DNA of 64,000 bases from JAJEFO01 sp022819605. Lineage in GTDB: Bacteria; Pseudomonadota; Alphaproteobacteria; Rhodobacterales; Rhodobacteraceae. The notes beneath the pieces were generated by a model. It did not search any database. It saw only the letters and a program-made list of their open reading frames with translations, and was not told the origin of the DNA. Positions 9,189-17,370 of this stretch are shown in pieces (positions within the stretch are counted from its first letter, which is position 1; the number at the start of each line of letters is the position of its first letter). The translations under genes were made by a program, and so were the position numbers. The stretch lies in contig OZ244901.1 in the NCBI GenBank assembly GCA_965221545.1, positions 310,001 to 374,000 of the forward strand. Reading direction: 5' to 3'.

Positions 9189-11185
9189 CGCTTCTTGCGG
9201 GATTTCTTTTTGCCGGAGCGCTTTCGGGCCGGCTTGTTCGCAGGCTTTGCCGGCGGTTGATCCGCAGGTTCATCTGCTTCAGCGTCCGCTTTCGATGCAT
9301 CGTCTTTCTTGGCGGCGGCAGGTTCGGGGGACTTTGTCGTTCCGCGAATATTGCCCCAGATGTCCGGACGGTATCCGTGGCCCCGCATGATGATGTACTG
9401 CTGGACAAAGGTGATCACGTTGTTGGCGATCCAGTAGATCACGAGCCCGCTTGCGAAACTGCCCAGCATGAACATGAAAATCCAGGGCATCCACGCGAAG
9501 ATCATCTGTTGGGTCGGATCCGTCGGAGCCGGGTTCAGCTTCTGCTGCATCCACATGGAGACACCGAGGATGATCGGCAGGATGCCGATGAATATCAGGC
9601 TGAGAATGGTGTCGGGCCCGGGTGCCGGGAACGGGAGGATGCCGAACAGGTTCATGATGGATGTCGGATCGGGGGCGGACAGATCCTGGAACGGTCCGAA
9701 CCACGGGGCGTGGCGAAGCTCGATCGTGACAAAGATCACCTTGTAGAGCGAAAAGAAGATCGGGATCTGCAGAAGAATGGGCAGGCATCCGGCGGCGGGA
9801 TTGACCTTTTCCTTCTTGTAGAGCGCCATCATTTCCTGCTGCATCTTCTGGCGGTCGTCGCCGATGCGTTCCTTCAGCTCCTGCATCTCGGGCTGCAGTT
9901 CCTTCATTCGGGCCATCGAGACGTATGACTTTCGCGCCAGCGGGAAGAGCAGGGCCTTGATCAGCAGGGTCAGGCAGATGATTGCCCAGCCCGTGTTTCC
10001 GATCACGACGTTGAGTTCGTGCAGGGCGAAGAAGATGGGCTTGGTCAGGAAATAGAACCAGCCCCAGTCGATGGAATCGATGAAGCCCTCGACCTCTGCG
10101 TCGCCGCCAAAGCCCATGAAATAGGAGAGCGAGTCTCTGAAGCCCTCGATCCTGCGACCGGCTTCGTAATCGCGAATCGTGTCCCACTCCTTCGCCCCCG
10201 CAAAGAGGCGGGTCGTTGTGCTCGAGGATCCACCCGGAGGAACCGTCACCGTCGGCATTCGGGCAGCGGTGCGGTAGATGTCTGCGTCGGGCCGGTATTG
10301 GACGACACTGGTAAAGGGAGTTCCCTGCTCCGGGATCAGCGTTGTCATCCAGTAGTGATCTGTAAAGCCCACCCAGCCGCCGGACTCGACCTGGACAACG
10401 TCTGCACTCGGTCCCCAGCGGTCATCGTAGGCAAGGTCCGGCATGTCGGAGTAGTCGATTTCGTCAAGCTGGCCGTCATTCCGCCGGATCGCTCCTTCAT
10501 GCAGAATGAAGAAGCCGGAGAGATCCTGAGGTTCGCCGTGGCGTTCCACGAGGCCGTATGGGGCAAGGCGTACCGACTGGCTGGTGGAGTTCTCAACTGT
10601 CTGCGTTACGGTGAACAGAAAGCGATCATCAATCTCGATCTGGCGTCGGAAGACCAGGCCTGACGGGCTGTCCCAGCGAAGCGTCAGGGGCGCTCCGGGC
10701 GCAAGCGTCGTCCCGTTGTCCAGCTTCCATATCGTGTCCGTCGCGGGCACGTCGCCGGGGCCAAGCTCGCCGCCAGGGACCCAGCCGAACACTGTGTAGT
10801 AGGGGTTTTCCGCGCCGACGGGAGCAAACAGGGTGACCTCCTCGGCTCCGGGATCCTGGGTGACGTGATAATGGTGGAGCGAGAGCTGGTCGATGCGGCC
10901 GCCGGCTAGCGAGATGGAGCCCTGGACATTTGGAGTCTCGATTGGAACGCGTTTGGCTTCGGGTGACGCGTTCGTGGATGCCTGCGGTGCCGCGGCAGTT
11001 GTCCCATCGCCGGATTCGGCAGCGGGAATCGATGCCTGACCGTCTGAGGCGCCGGTTGCGGAAGCGTCCGTCGGCTGAGATCCCGGGGTCTCGGTCGGCT
11101 CCGGCGCGAAGAAGATCATCCATGCGACAAGCACAAGGGTGCTCAGCACCATCGCGAGGATCAAGTTCTTGTTCTGATCGTCCAT
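9185..11185 (-). CDS. yidC: Membrane protein insertase YidC, with long basic C-terminal tail
   Basis: A 666-aa inner-membrane insertase of the YidC/Oxa1/Alb3 family. An N-terminal anchor (LILAMVLSTLVLVAWMIFF) is followed by a large periplasmic domain (about 60-365). The insertase core then has the charged hairpin LARKSYVSMARMKELQPEM, LPILLQIPIFFSLYKV and later spans. The last roughly 65 residues are an Ala/Pro/Asp/Lys region ending in a run of Lys and Arg. Typical relatives are about 600 aa as I recall, so the tail is an extension. It is separated from rnpA/yidD by ttcA and the nuclease cassette. Confidence 0.97.
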   Translation of the reverse strand: MDDQNKNLILAMVLSTLVLVAWMIFFAPEPTETPGSQPTDASATGASDGQASIPAAESGDGTTAAAPQASTNASPEAKRVPIETPNVQGSISLAGGRIDQLSLHHYHVTQDPGAEEVTLFAPVGAENPYYTVFGWVPGGELGPGDVPATDTIWKLDNGTTLAPGAPLTLRWDSPSGLVFRRQIEIDDRFLFTVTQTVENSTSQSVRLAPYGLVERHGEPQDLSGFFILHEGAIRRNDGQLDEIDYSDMPDLAYDDRWGPSADVVQVESGGWVGFTDHYWMTTLIPEQGTPFTSVVQYRPDADIYRTAARMPTVTVPPGGSSSTTTRLFAGAKEWDTIRDYEAGRRIEGFRDSLSYFMGFGGDAEVEGFIDSIDWGWFYFLTKPIFFALHELNVVIGNTGWAIICLTLLIKALLFPLARKSYVSMARMKELQPEMQELKERIGDDRQKMQQEMMALYKKEKVNPAAGCLPILLQIPIFFSLYKVIFVTIELRHAPWFGPFQDLSAPDPTSIMNLFGILPFPAPGPDTILSLIFIGILPIILGVSMWMQQKLNPAPTDPTQQMIFAWMPWIFMFMLGSFASGLVIYWIANNVITFVQQYIIMRGHGYRPDIWGNIRGTTKSPEPAAAKKDDASKADAEADEPADQPPAKPANKPARKRSGKKKSRKKR

Positions 11186-11500
11186 CGCCGCTTCCGGAGT
11201 TTCCCAAATTGCGTTCGTGGTTCAATAGTCCGGCGACCAAAAGGTCAAGGCGTTTTGGTGCCGGGCCTGGTTGATGCTGCCTGCCGGGAAGCCGCAATCA
11301 GCTTGGGTCTCCGCCGGAACGCGGCGTCACAATTCCCTGGCATGACTCACCGTCCGATTGCGGGACGCTCCGGTTGTCGTGTTGTCACGGGATCAGCTTG
11401 AAGCGCTCGTGTCGCGCGGGGACCCCCGAGTTCTGGGGACAGCAGCGGAAGCGCCGAATGGCGAGGCTGAGGCACGGAAGACCGGTCTCGATGAATCGCT
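11186..11500. other. Intergenic region between ttcA and yidC
   Basis: These 315 bases hold no convincing gene; open frames here are short or antisense extensions with unlikely composition. They should include the promoter of the yidC-MOSC-engB-argB genes now that yidC is separated from rnpA. I see no clear -35/-10 pair and no strong terminator. Confidence 0.5.
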
Positions 11501-12379
11501 TCAGGCCGATGAGGGAGCCGAGATCCTGTGGTGATCAGTGCCATTCGTGTTCCCGTGTTCGCTGGCAAGTCCTGCGAAATCGAAGAGCCTTGGATCGAGA
11601 AGGTGCGACGGTCGCGCGTTCATCAACGCGCGGAACATGACCTGCCGCCGACCTGGCGCGTTCCTTTCCCATTCATCCAGAATCGCCTTGACCTGCTGGC
11701 GCTGCAACCCGTCCTGGCTACCGCACAGGTCGCAGGGAATGATGGGGTAGTTCATCGCTGCGGCAAAACGTGCACAGTCTGTTTCCGCTACATGGGCAAG
11801 CGGGCGACAGACAAGCAGATCGCCTTCTTCGTTCAGGAGTTTTGGCGGCATTGTTGCCAGTCGACCGCCATGGAAAAGGTTCATGAAGAAGGTTTCGAGA
11901 ATGTCATCCCGGTGGTGGCCAAGCACGATTGCCGAGCACCCCTCTTCGCGGGCAATGCGATAGAGATGTCCGCGTCTCAGCCGGGAGCAAAGTGCGCAGT
12001 AAGTCTTGTTGGCCGGGATTTTATCGGTGACGACGGAGTAAGTGTCCTGGAACTCGATCCTGTGTGGGATCTGCATGCAGTCGAGGAAGTCCGGCAGTAC
12101 GGTTGAGGGGAAGCCCGGCTGTCCTTGATCCAGGTTGCAGGCAAGCATGTCCACTGGCAGGAGTCCGCGCCACTTGAGTTCATGCAGTGCAGCGAGGAGC
12201 GTGTAGCTGTCCTTGCCGCCCGACAGACAGACCAGCCAGCGTGTGCCGCGTTCGATCATTCCGTATTGCTCGATCGCCATGCGCACGTTGCGGACGATGC
12301 GCTTTCGAAGCTTCCGAAACTCGGTTGTCGAAGGCGCGCCGTGAAAGAGCGGATGGATGTCGTCAGCCTCGTCAAGCAT
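11501..12379 (-). CDS. ttcA: tRNA 2-thiocytidine biosynthesis protein TtcA
   Basis: A 292-aa ATP-pyrophosphatase-fold protein that thiolates cytidine 32 of certain tRNAs. The PP-loop is CLSGGKDSYTLL (near residue 51). The Fe-S cluster cysteines are in CALCSRLRRG and CDLCGSQDGLQR, and GHHRDDILETFFMNL is the TtcA/TilS-type nucleotide-binding motif. The length is normal for the family. It sits between yidC and the PLD-ATPase gene with its own upstream space of 343 bases. Confidence 0.95.
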   Translation of the reverse strand: MLDEADDIHPLFHGAPSTTEFRKLRKRIVRNVRMAIEQYGMIERGTRWLVCLSGGKDSYTLLAALHELKWRGLLPVDMLACNLDQGQPGFPSTVLPDFLDCMQIPHRIEFQDTYSVVTDKIPANKTYCALCSRLRRGHLYRIAREEGCSAIVLGHHRDDILETFFMNLFHGGRLATMPPKLLNEEGDLLVCRPLAHVAETDCARFAAAMNYPIIPCDLCGSQDGLQRQQVKAILDEWERNAPGRRQVMFRALMNARPSHLLDPRLFDFAGLASEHGNTNGTDHHRISAPSSA

Positions 12380-12722
12380 GCTGCGGCAATAGTGAATTCA
12401 AGATTGCAGAGCAAGGGACGGAGCGTCTCGATTCCTGTCAAGTACTATCGGATTTGCAGGCTGTCCGTTCCGGACCATGTCTGGTTTGAGCGCAGGCCAA
12501 TGGGAAAGGAGGGTCCATGCTTTGCCAAGAATTGGCACGCTAAAGGCGAGGACACGCTTCCCGCAACAGATTCAACGCGTGCAGGAGGGTGAGCGCATTG
12601 CAAAGGGCGCAAAGTGCGGATGCCAAGAATTCCAGTCACGAAGGACTTCACCGGCTCCTTGACCGCGAATCCTCCACGGCGCTCATCCGGCGAAAGGCAA
12701 AAGGCGATCCGGCGCGGATCAA
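12380..12722. other. Intergenic region between the PLD-ATPase gene and ttcA
   Basis: These 343 bases separate the end of the nuclease cassette from ttcA. I see no gene. The 11-mer TGCCAAGAATT occurs twice (12523-12533 and 12621-12631); the first copy is part of the small palindrome TGCCAA-GAA-TTGGCA (12523-12537). This is one edge of the inserted cassette and must also carry the ttcA promoter. Confidence 0.5.
12523..12631. repeat. Pair of 11-bp direct repeats at cassette edge
   Basis: TGCCAAGAATT at 12523-12533 is repeated exactly at 12621-12631, 98 bases apart. The first copy extends into a 15-base interrupted palindrome. The function is unknown; it could be an operator or a scar of insertion at the edge of the HNH/PLD-ATPase cassette. 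No third copy was noticed at the other edge (15478-15632). Confidence 0.4.
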
Positions 12723-14762
12723 CTACCTCGCGGATCGCAACCGAAGCGGGAATCGCCAGCGTGGTTGCTCAAGTCTTGCACCCAGAAAGTTCTCGACCGC
12801 CTCTATGTCGAGCACGAACTCGGCCGCGCGGCTCTCGTGCTCGTGCAGCATGTAGGTCGGGAGATCCCGCCACTCGAAGTCGGGATGTCCGAAACTGTTG
12901 GTCCCAACCCGAATCCACACCTTGCCTCCCTCGGCAAACCAGCCCTCGCTGTCAGCAGCCGGGCGGGCTGCTTGGCGCCGTGCCGGATCGAGAAGACTGC
13001 GTAACTGCTCGCGCAGGGCATCGTATCGCGTGGACGCATACTCCTGCCAGGTGACCGGGTTTGCCCATGCAGGATCATGGCCACACTCGATCAGGATGCC
13101 TGACAGGACTTCGGACGACAGCCGGAGCCAGTCGGCGCCCTCCGCGTCGAGGCGGTCCAGCACCGAGCGTAGATAGCGTCGATAGAGATGTGTGGTGGGC
13201 TCGATCATGGCCAGCCGGTCGGCCATGGTGATGCGGCCATCCTCGTCTTCGCTGGGGAGTGAGGCGGAGCTGTAGATCAGGAGACTGCGCTTTGCGACTT
13301 CGTCTGGGAATGCGCCGACCCTGGCGTTCATCGAGACTACCATGCATGGGCTCTCGTCGTGCGGCGGCAGGGTTTCGTCCTTGATGAATTCCGGCGCATG
13401 GTCCCGAAACCGCCGCCAGCCGATATCGTCGAAAAAGGCGGGCATGCGACGGTATGACGCGTCGATCTCGCGCAGCAGCAAGCCGGTCATCGGTGTCCTG
13501 ACTGCGCTCGGGAAGTCGTCCGCAAACATGAACTTTCCGACGATGTCCACGAGCTGCGTCTTCCCGGAGTTGGACTTGCCATAGATGATCCCGACTCTGG
13601 GATAGCGGATGACGTCCCGGTCCTCGAGCGCAGCTTGGCGACGCAGCGTGCATATGAGCGGCGAAAAGAACATCCAGCACAGAAAGACAAAATAGTCCTT
13701 CTGCAGTTTCCCGACGTCGCCGCGAAAGGCCTCGCCATAGGTTTCCCAAAAGGCCACCAGCGCGGCGGCGTCCCGGCTTACCCGCCCGTCCTCGATTTCG
13801 AGCGGCCAGTCTGCGCCGCAGACGGTGCCTTGTCGCCTGTCCAGGTCAAGGGAGAAAGTCGGGTGAATGGCAGCCTGACCTCTGGTCTGGCGTCGGATCA
13901 TCCCGGAGAACCGCTTGCGTATCGAGTCGTCCAGCCTGACCCTCATCTTGTCGGTCTTCGGCCTTTCCTTGCGCAGTGCCGGCAGCACCAGGTCGTAAAT
14001 CCTCTCCAGCCGACGCCCGCGCTCGACCGACTCCTCGGCCTCTGCCGGTTTCGCGATCTGAATCACCTGCAACCCGCGGTCAGGTGCCAGCACCGGCGCC
14101 TCGACCGGTGACATGCCCTCTGCCGGGTCGCGTCGGTCTTCGGCTAGCTTCGCGAGCGGGAGCTCGGCGGATGCATGATCCCGGACGCGTCGATACTGGC
14201 CCTCGAAATGGTCCCAAGCGAGGTCGTCATCGAACCGCATGAGCACTTCGTGCTGGTCACCGAGCAATGCCGATGTCGAGAAGTTGGCTGAGCCGGTGAG
14301 AACGGAGCGGTCTCCATCCGGCCCGTCTGAGAGCAGGAAGACCTTCGCATGCGAAACATGTCCCTCGACCACCCACACCCGTAATTTGCCGCTGCGAATG
14401 TGCCTGAGAATTTCCTCCTGGCGCGACACGGAAATGCTCTGCAGCGCCTTGCGAACATCTTCCATCGCGACCGTCTGCAGCGCAATGAGCGCGGCCATGT
14501 CATTCACGGTTCGCGAATGGCCCATCACCACCTCGACGCTTGCCTCTTCGATCTGGTCGAAGAGCGAAGCGAGCATTGGAACGCTCGCCGAATAGGTGAG
14601 GATCCGAATGCATCGGTACCGCGCGAACTCTTCGAGATCGAAGTGGCGCACTCCCAGCGCATGGGCATCGAGCACCTGTGTCGGCGCCCAGGCGGCGTCC
14701 GACCCGAACAGCTCGGGAGCGTCAATGTCCCCGGCGTCTCGCATGCCCGTGCGCTTCGACAT
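12723..14762 (-). CDS. Phospholipase-D-like nuclease fused to an SF3-helicase-like ATPase (candidate defence protein)
   Basis: About 679 aa from ATG 14762, chosen because GAGGA lies eight bases upstream and the overlap with the HNH gene is then only 41 bases; the frame is open to 14891. Residues about 40-200 form a PLD-type domain with a single HKD motif: HAKVFLLSD (His138, Lys140, Asp146) followed by TGSANFS. One HKD per chain implies a dimer. Residues about 330-600 hold an ATPase: Walker A GKSNSGKT (395-402), acidic motif FFDDIGW (443-449), a sensor-type asparagine in CMVVSMNAR and an Arg after EVAK. The Asn-bearing loop after the acidic motif is SF3-helicase-like. The C-terminal 80 residues are unassigned. 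I do not recognise this architecture as a named system. Confidence 0.8.
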   Translation of the reverse strand: MSKRTGMRDAGDIDAPELFGSDAAWAPTQVLDAHALGVRHFDLEEFARYRCIRILTYSASVPMLASLFDQIEEASVEVVMGHSRTVNDMAALIALQTVAMEDVRKALQSISVSRQEEILRHIRSGKLRVWVVEGHVSHAKVFLLSDGPDGDRSVLTGSANFSTSALLGDQHEVLMRFDDDLAWDHFEGQYRRVRDHASAELPLAKLAEDRRDPAEGMSPVEAPVLAPDRGLQVIQIAKPAEAEESVERGRRLERIYDLVLPALRKERPKTDKMRVRLDDSIRKRFSGMIRRQTRGQAAIHPTFSLDLDRRQGTVCGADWPLEIEDGRVSRDAAALVAFWETYGEAFRGDVGKLQKDYFVFLCWMFFSPLICTLRRQAALEDRDVIRYPRVGIIYGKSNSGKTQLVDIVGKFMFADDFPSAVRTPMTGLLLREIDASYRRMPAFFDDIGWRRFRDHAPEFIKDETLPPHDESPCMVVSMNARVGAFPDEVAKRSLLIYSSASLPSEDEDGRITMADRLAMIEPTTHLYRRYLRSVLDRLDAEGADWLRLSSEVLSGILIECGHDPAWANPVTWQEYASTRYDALREQLRSLLDPARRQAARPAADSEGWFAEGGKVWIRVGTNSFGHPDFEWRDLPTYMLHEHESRAAEFVLDIEAVENFLGARLEQPRWRFPLRLRSAR

Positions 14763-15477
14763 CTGGTCCGTCCTCAATTGGCCTGTGCAACCGGAGAGTG
14801 CTTGGACTGTCAATGAGCATTCGTTCGAGTCCGTCCCAAGATGTTCGGACTGCCGGATGCAAACGTGGATCCATGAGGCCAAGCTCCTCAAGCATGTACT
14901 CTCCTTTCCCGTAGTTGCATGGTGCGCATGTCACCACAACACTCTCGTTGTCGGTTCGCCCGCCCCTGCTGTACGGGACAACATGATCGAATTGCATCCG
15001 CATCAACGGGAAGGCGGCATGCTGCTCGGCGTTCCTGTTGCTGGGGCCCCAAATCCTGAGATCAGGATAGGTGGCCTGCAACGCCTTCGGCACGGCGTTT
15101 CGGATCAACGGTACGCTGCAGTAGACACAATTGCGACCCCAGCGGGCCACGATTGCGTCCTCGTCAGAGCGGTTCGGCATTCGATTCCTGTCAAGATCCA
15201 CTTCGGCCGGTTCTGGCAAGCCAGAGACAAAGCGCCACCGGATGTGTGTTGGCTGGTCAGGGTTCGCCGCCTTCGAGCCCCAAAGGGATTCCGTGAAAGC
15301 CCTGATGTCCTCCCTGTCGGTCTGCAGGATCAGTTGTGCGGCTTCATTGCCGTTGTCGGCCATGTGATGCGCAACGGCGCAGTCGAGCAGCATCGCCGCC
15401 TCGAATGTCTCGGGAACGGGATTCCGCAAACACTCTCGTGGTGCCCAGAACGTGCCATCGCCGGGTTCTTGCTGCAC
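14722..15477 (-). CDS. HNH endonuclease, partner of the PLD-ATPase
   Basis: A 251-aa protein with a C-terminal HNH nuclease domain: zinc-type CVYC (117-120), then FDHVVPYSRGG with the catalytic Asp-His (164-165), Asn177, and TCAPCNYGKG carrying the second cysteine pair. The N-terminal 105 residues (PETFEAAMLLD..., TESLWG) are not assignable. The first start in frame is GTG 15477, without a clear ribosome site; ATG 15393 has GAGG five bases upstream but would remove residues that look conserved. The 3' end overlaps the PLD-ATPase gene, so the two are expressed together. It shows no sign of decay. Confidence 0.85.
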   Translation of the reverse strand: MQQEPGDGTFWAPRECLRNPVPETFEAAMLLDCAVAHHMADNGNEAAQLILQTDREDIRAFTESLWGSKAANPDQPTHIRWRFVSGLPEPAEVDLDRNRMPNRSDEDAIVARWGRNCVYCSVPLIRNAVPKALQATYPDLRIWGPSNRNAEQHAAFPLMRMQFDHVVPYSRGGRTDNESVVVTCAPCNYGKGEYMLEELGLMDPRLHPAVRTSWDGLERMLIDSPSTLRLHRPIEDGPDVEAHGHARRRGH

Positions 15478-15632
15478 GGGATTGGCTTTCGTGCTGAGTT
15501 CGCATTGCCGCTCTTGGAGTGTCGTTTCGGGTCGTCAAGACCTGTGCTTGTCCGCTGCGGTGCCGACCCGGCGCTGAAACCGGATCGCTGTACTCTCGTC
15601 GGTTTCGATGCACGACTTGTGACTCGGTGAAA

Positions 15633-15857
15633 TCACGGGTCGGGCACGTTGTCGACACCGGTTCCACCCCATGGATGGCATCGGAGAATGCGCTTGAGCG
15701 CCATCCAGCCGCCCTTGAGCCCGCCGTGTTTTGCGAGCGCTTCCAGTGCATATTCCGAACATGTTGGCTGAAAGCGGCAATGATGCCCGACCCAAGGGCT
15801 GAGCGTCAGCCTGTATGCCCGGACGGCAAGGACGAGAATCCAGGCAAGCGGACTCAT
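15633..15857 (-). CDS. yidD: Membrane protein insertion efficiency factor YidD
   Basis: A 74-aa protein with the complete YidD signature: RAYRLTLSPWVGHHCRFQPTCSEYALEAL and, later, RILRCHPWG. YidD is a small membrane-associated protein thought to assist YidC-dependent insertion. It overlaps rnpA by ATGA. Normally yidC follows; here the HNH/PLD-ATPase cassette and ttcA come between. Confidence 0.95.
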   Translation of the reverse strand: MSPLAWILVLAVRAYRLTLSPWVGHHCRFQPTCSEYALEALAKHGGLKGGWMALKRILRCHPWGGTGVDNVPDP

Positions 15858-16201
15858 TTGTGGGCCTCGGCCAGAGCATGTTTCAGGTCTTCCAGCATCG
15901 CTGCGAAGTTGCGGCTGGACGTCACATGGCGGCGCCCGATCAAAACGTAGTCGAATCCGTTCCGGCCATGCTCGGGCAGTGCCAGGCGTGCCACTTCACG
16001 AAGCCGTCTCTTGGCACGATTGCGGGCTACGGCATTTCCCACTTTCTTCGAACAGGTGATCCCAACGCGAATGCTATCCGGATGCTCCTCGCCGCAGTGT
16101 CGGACCTGAAGAACGAATCCGGGAGTGCTGCGACGTATGCCGGCCGCAGCCTTGAGGTAGTCTGCGCGTTTCTTGATCGCGATGAGTCCGTTGGTCTGCA
16201 T
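15854..16201 (-). CDS. rnpA: Ribonuclease P protein component
   Basis: A 115-aa basic protein that, with the RNase P RNA, matures tRNA 5' ends. The family core GITCSKKVGNAVARNRAKRRLRE (RNR motif) is visible at about residues 48-70. It lies 123 bases downstream of rpmH, the usual order, and is coupled to yidD. Confidence 0.96.
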   Translation of the reverse strand: MQTNGLIAIKKRADYLKAAAGIRRSTPGFVLQVRHCGEEHPDSIRVGITCSKKVGNAVARNRAKRRLREVARLALPEHGRNGFDYVLIGRRHVTSSRNFAAMLEDLKHALAEAHK

Positions 16202-16324
16202 GATGACCGGAAGTGTATATCCAAACGGTCAATCTCGAAAGATTGCTGCACGGTTGGTTGTTTGCTCAAGGACTGAATGCGTGCTGGGACGGGCTCGCTG
16301 GAGACCCCCCATGCAAGAGCTCGA

Positions 16325-16462
16325 TCAGGCGCTCAGCTTTTTCCTGCCGCGCAGACGACGGGCATTCAAGATCTTGCGGCCAGCCTTGGTTGCCATGCGT
16401 GCACGGAATCCGTGGCGCCTCTTGCGGACCGTGTTTGACGGCTGGAAAGTGCGCTTGGGCAT
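16325..16462 (-). CDS. rpmH: Large ribosomal subunit protein bL34
   Basis: A 45-aa highly basic protein beginning MPKRTFQPS with the conserved core RKRRHGFRARMATKAGR and ending RGRKKLSA. There is one more residue (Pro2) than the usual MKRT start. The ATG at 16462 is preceded by GGAGAGG. The frame continues upstream to 16645, but that part is not ribosomal protein. Confidence 0.96.
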   Translation of the reverse strand: MPKRTFQPSNTVRKRRHGFRARMATKAGRKILNARRLRGRKKLSA

Positions 16463-16643
16463 CTGACCTCTCCAATTTGGCCGCAGAATCGGGCCAATCT
16501 GTTCCAAAGCACGGCAAATAGGCGGATCAATTCGCCATGTCAACGTCCTGTAGACGAGAAAGGGAATGCCGGTCTTGACATCGACTGGTTCATTGCGGAA
16601 GCGGCATGGAATTTCGACTAGAATGGTGGTTAAAGGGACTGAC

Positions 16644-17369
16644 ATGAGCGACGATACATCTCCGTTCGGCGGGCTCGCAAAACGCCTTCCGCTTTTGATT
16701 ATCCTGGTGGTTGCAGCGGTTGGCGCATTTACGTTGCGAGATCATCTCAGCTTTCAGGCGCTGTCGGACAACCGTGAGATGCTGATCGCTTTCCGGGATG
16801 CGAACTACCTGCTCACGGTGCTCGTGTTCGTTGCGGCCTACGTGGTGATCGTCGCATTCTCCCTTCCGGGTGCAACCATCGCGACGCTGACGGGCGGGTT
16901 TTTGTTTTCCACCTTCCCGGGTGCGCTCTTCAACGTCACTGCGGCCACGATCGGGGCAACGGCGATTTTCTTGGCAGCCCGCATGGGATTTGGCGAAAGG
17001 CTGGAGCGCAAGCTTGACGCCTCCGAGGGCGCTATCAAGGCGATCAAGGACGGGATCGACAGCAACCAGTGGTCCATGCTTTTCCTGATCCGTCTCGTTC
17101 CAGCGGTGCCGTTCTTCGTCGCAAACCTGCTGCCCTCGTTTCTTGGAGTCCCGCTCAGGCGTTTCGTGATCTCGACCTTTGTCGGAATCATCCCGGGGGC
17201 CGTGGTCTATACTTCGGTCGGTGCCGGGTTGGGCGAGGTCTTTGCCCGTGGCGAAACCCCGAATCTCGGCATCATTTTCGAGCTGCAGATCCTTCTGCCG
17301 ATCCTTGGCCTCTGTGCGCTTGCGGCGCTTCCAATCGTGATCAAGGCGATACGCGGAAAGGCGTTCTGA
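16644..17369 (+). CDS. TVP38/TMEM64 family (DedA-like) membrane protein
   Basis: A 241-aa integral membrane protein with spans near residues 15-33, 58-85, 92-115, 155-180 and 210-230. The SNARE-associated (VTT) core is recognisable from GATIATLTGGFLFSTFPGAL and LIRLVPAVPFFVANLLPS. The start at ATG 16644 has AAAGGG upstream; the frame is open to 16566. The stop abuts the flavoprotein gene, a pairing I recall as common in Rhodobacteraceae. The transport role is unproven. Confidence 0.88.
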   Translation: MSDDTSPFGGLAKRLPLLIILVVAAVGAFTLRDHLSFQALSDNREMLIAFRDANYLLTVLVFVAAYVVIVAFSLPGATIATLTGGFLFSTFPGALFNVTAATIGATAIFLAARMGFGERLERKLDASEGAIKAIKDGIDSNQWSMLFLIRLVPAVPFFVANLLPSFLGVPLRRFVISTFVGIIPGAVVYTSVGAGLGEVFARGETPNLGIIFELQILLPILGLCALAALPIVIKAIRGKAF

Positions 17370-17370
17370 G

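Noticed and set aside
14763..14891. Longer N-terminus of the PLD-ATPase starting at 14891
   Set aside because: It would overlap the HNH gene by 170 bases, whereas ATG 14762 has a good ribosome site.
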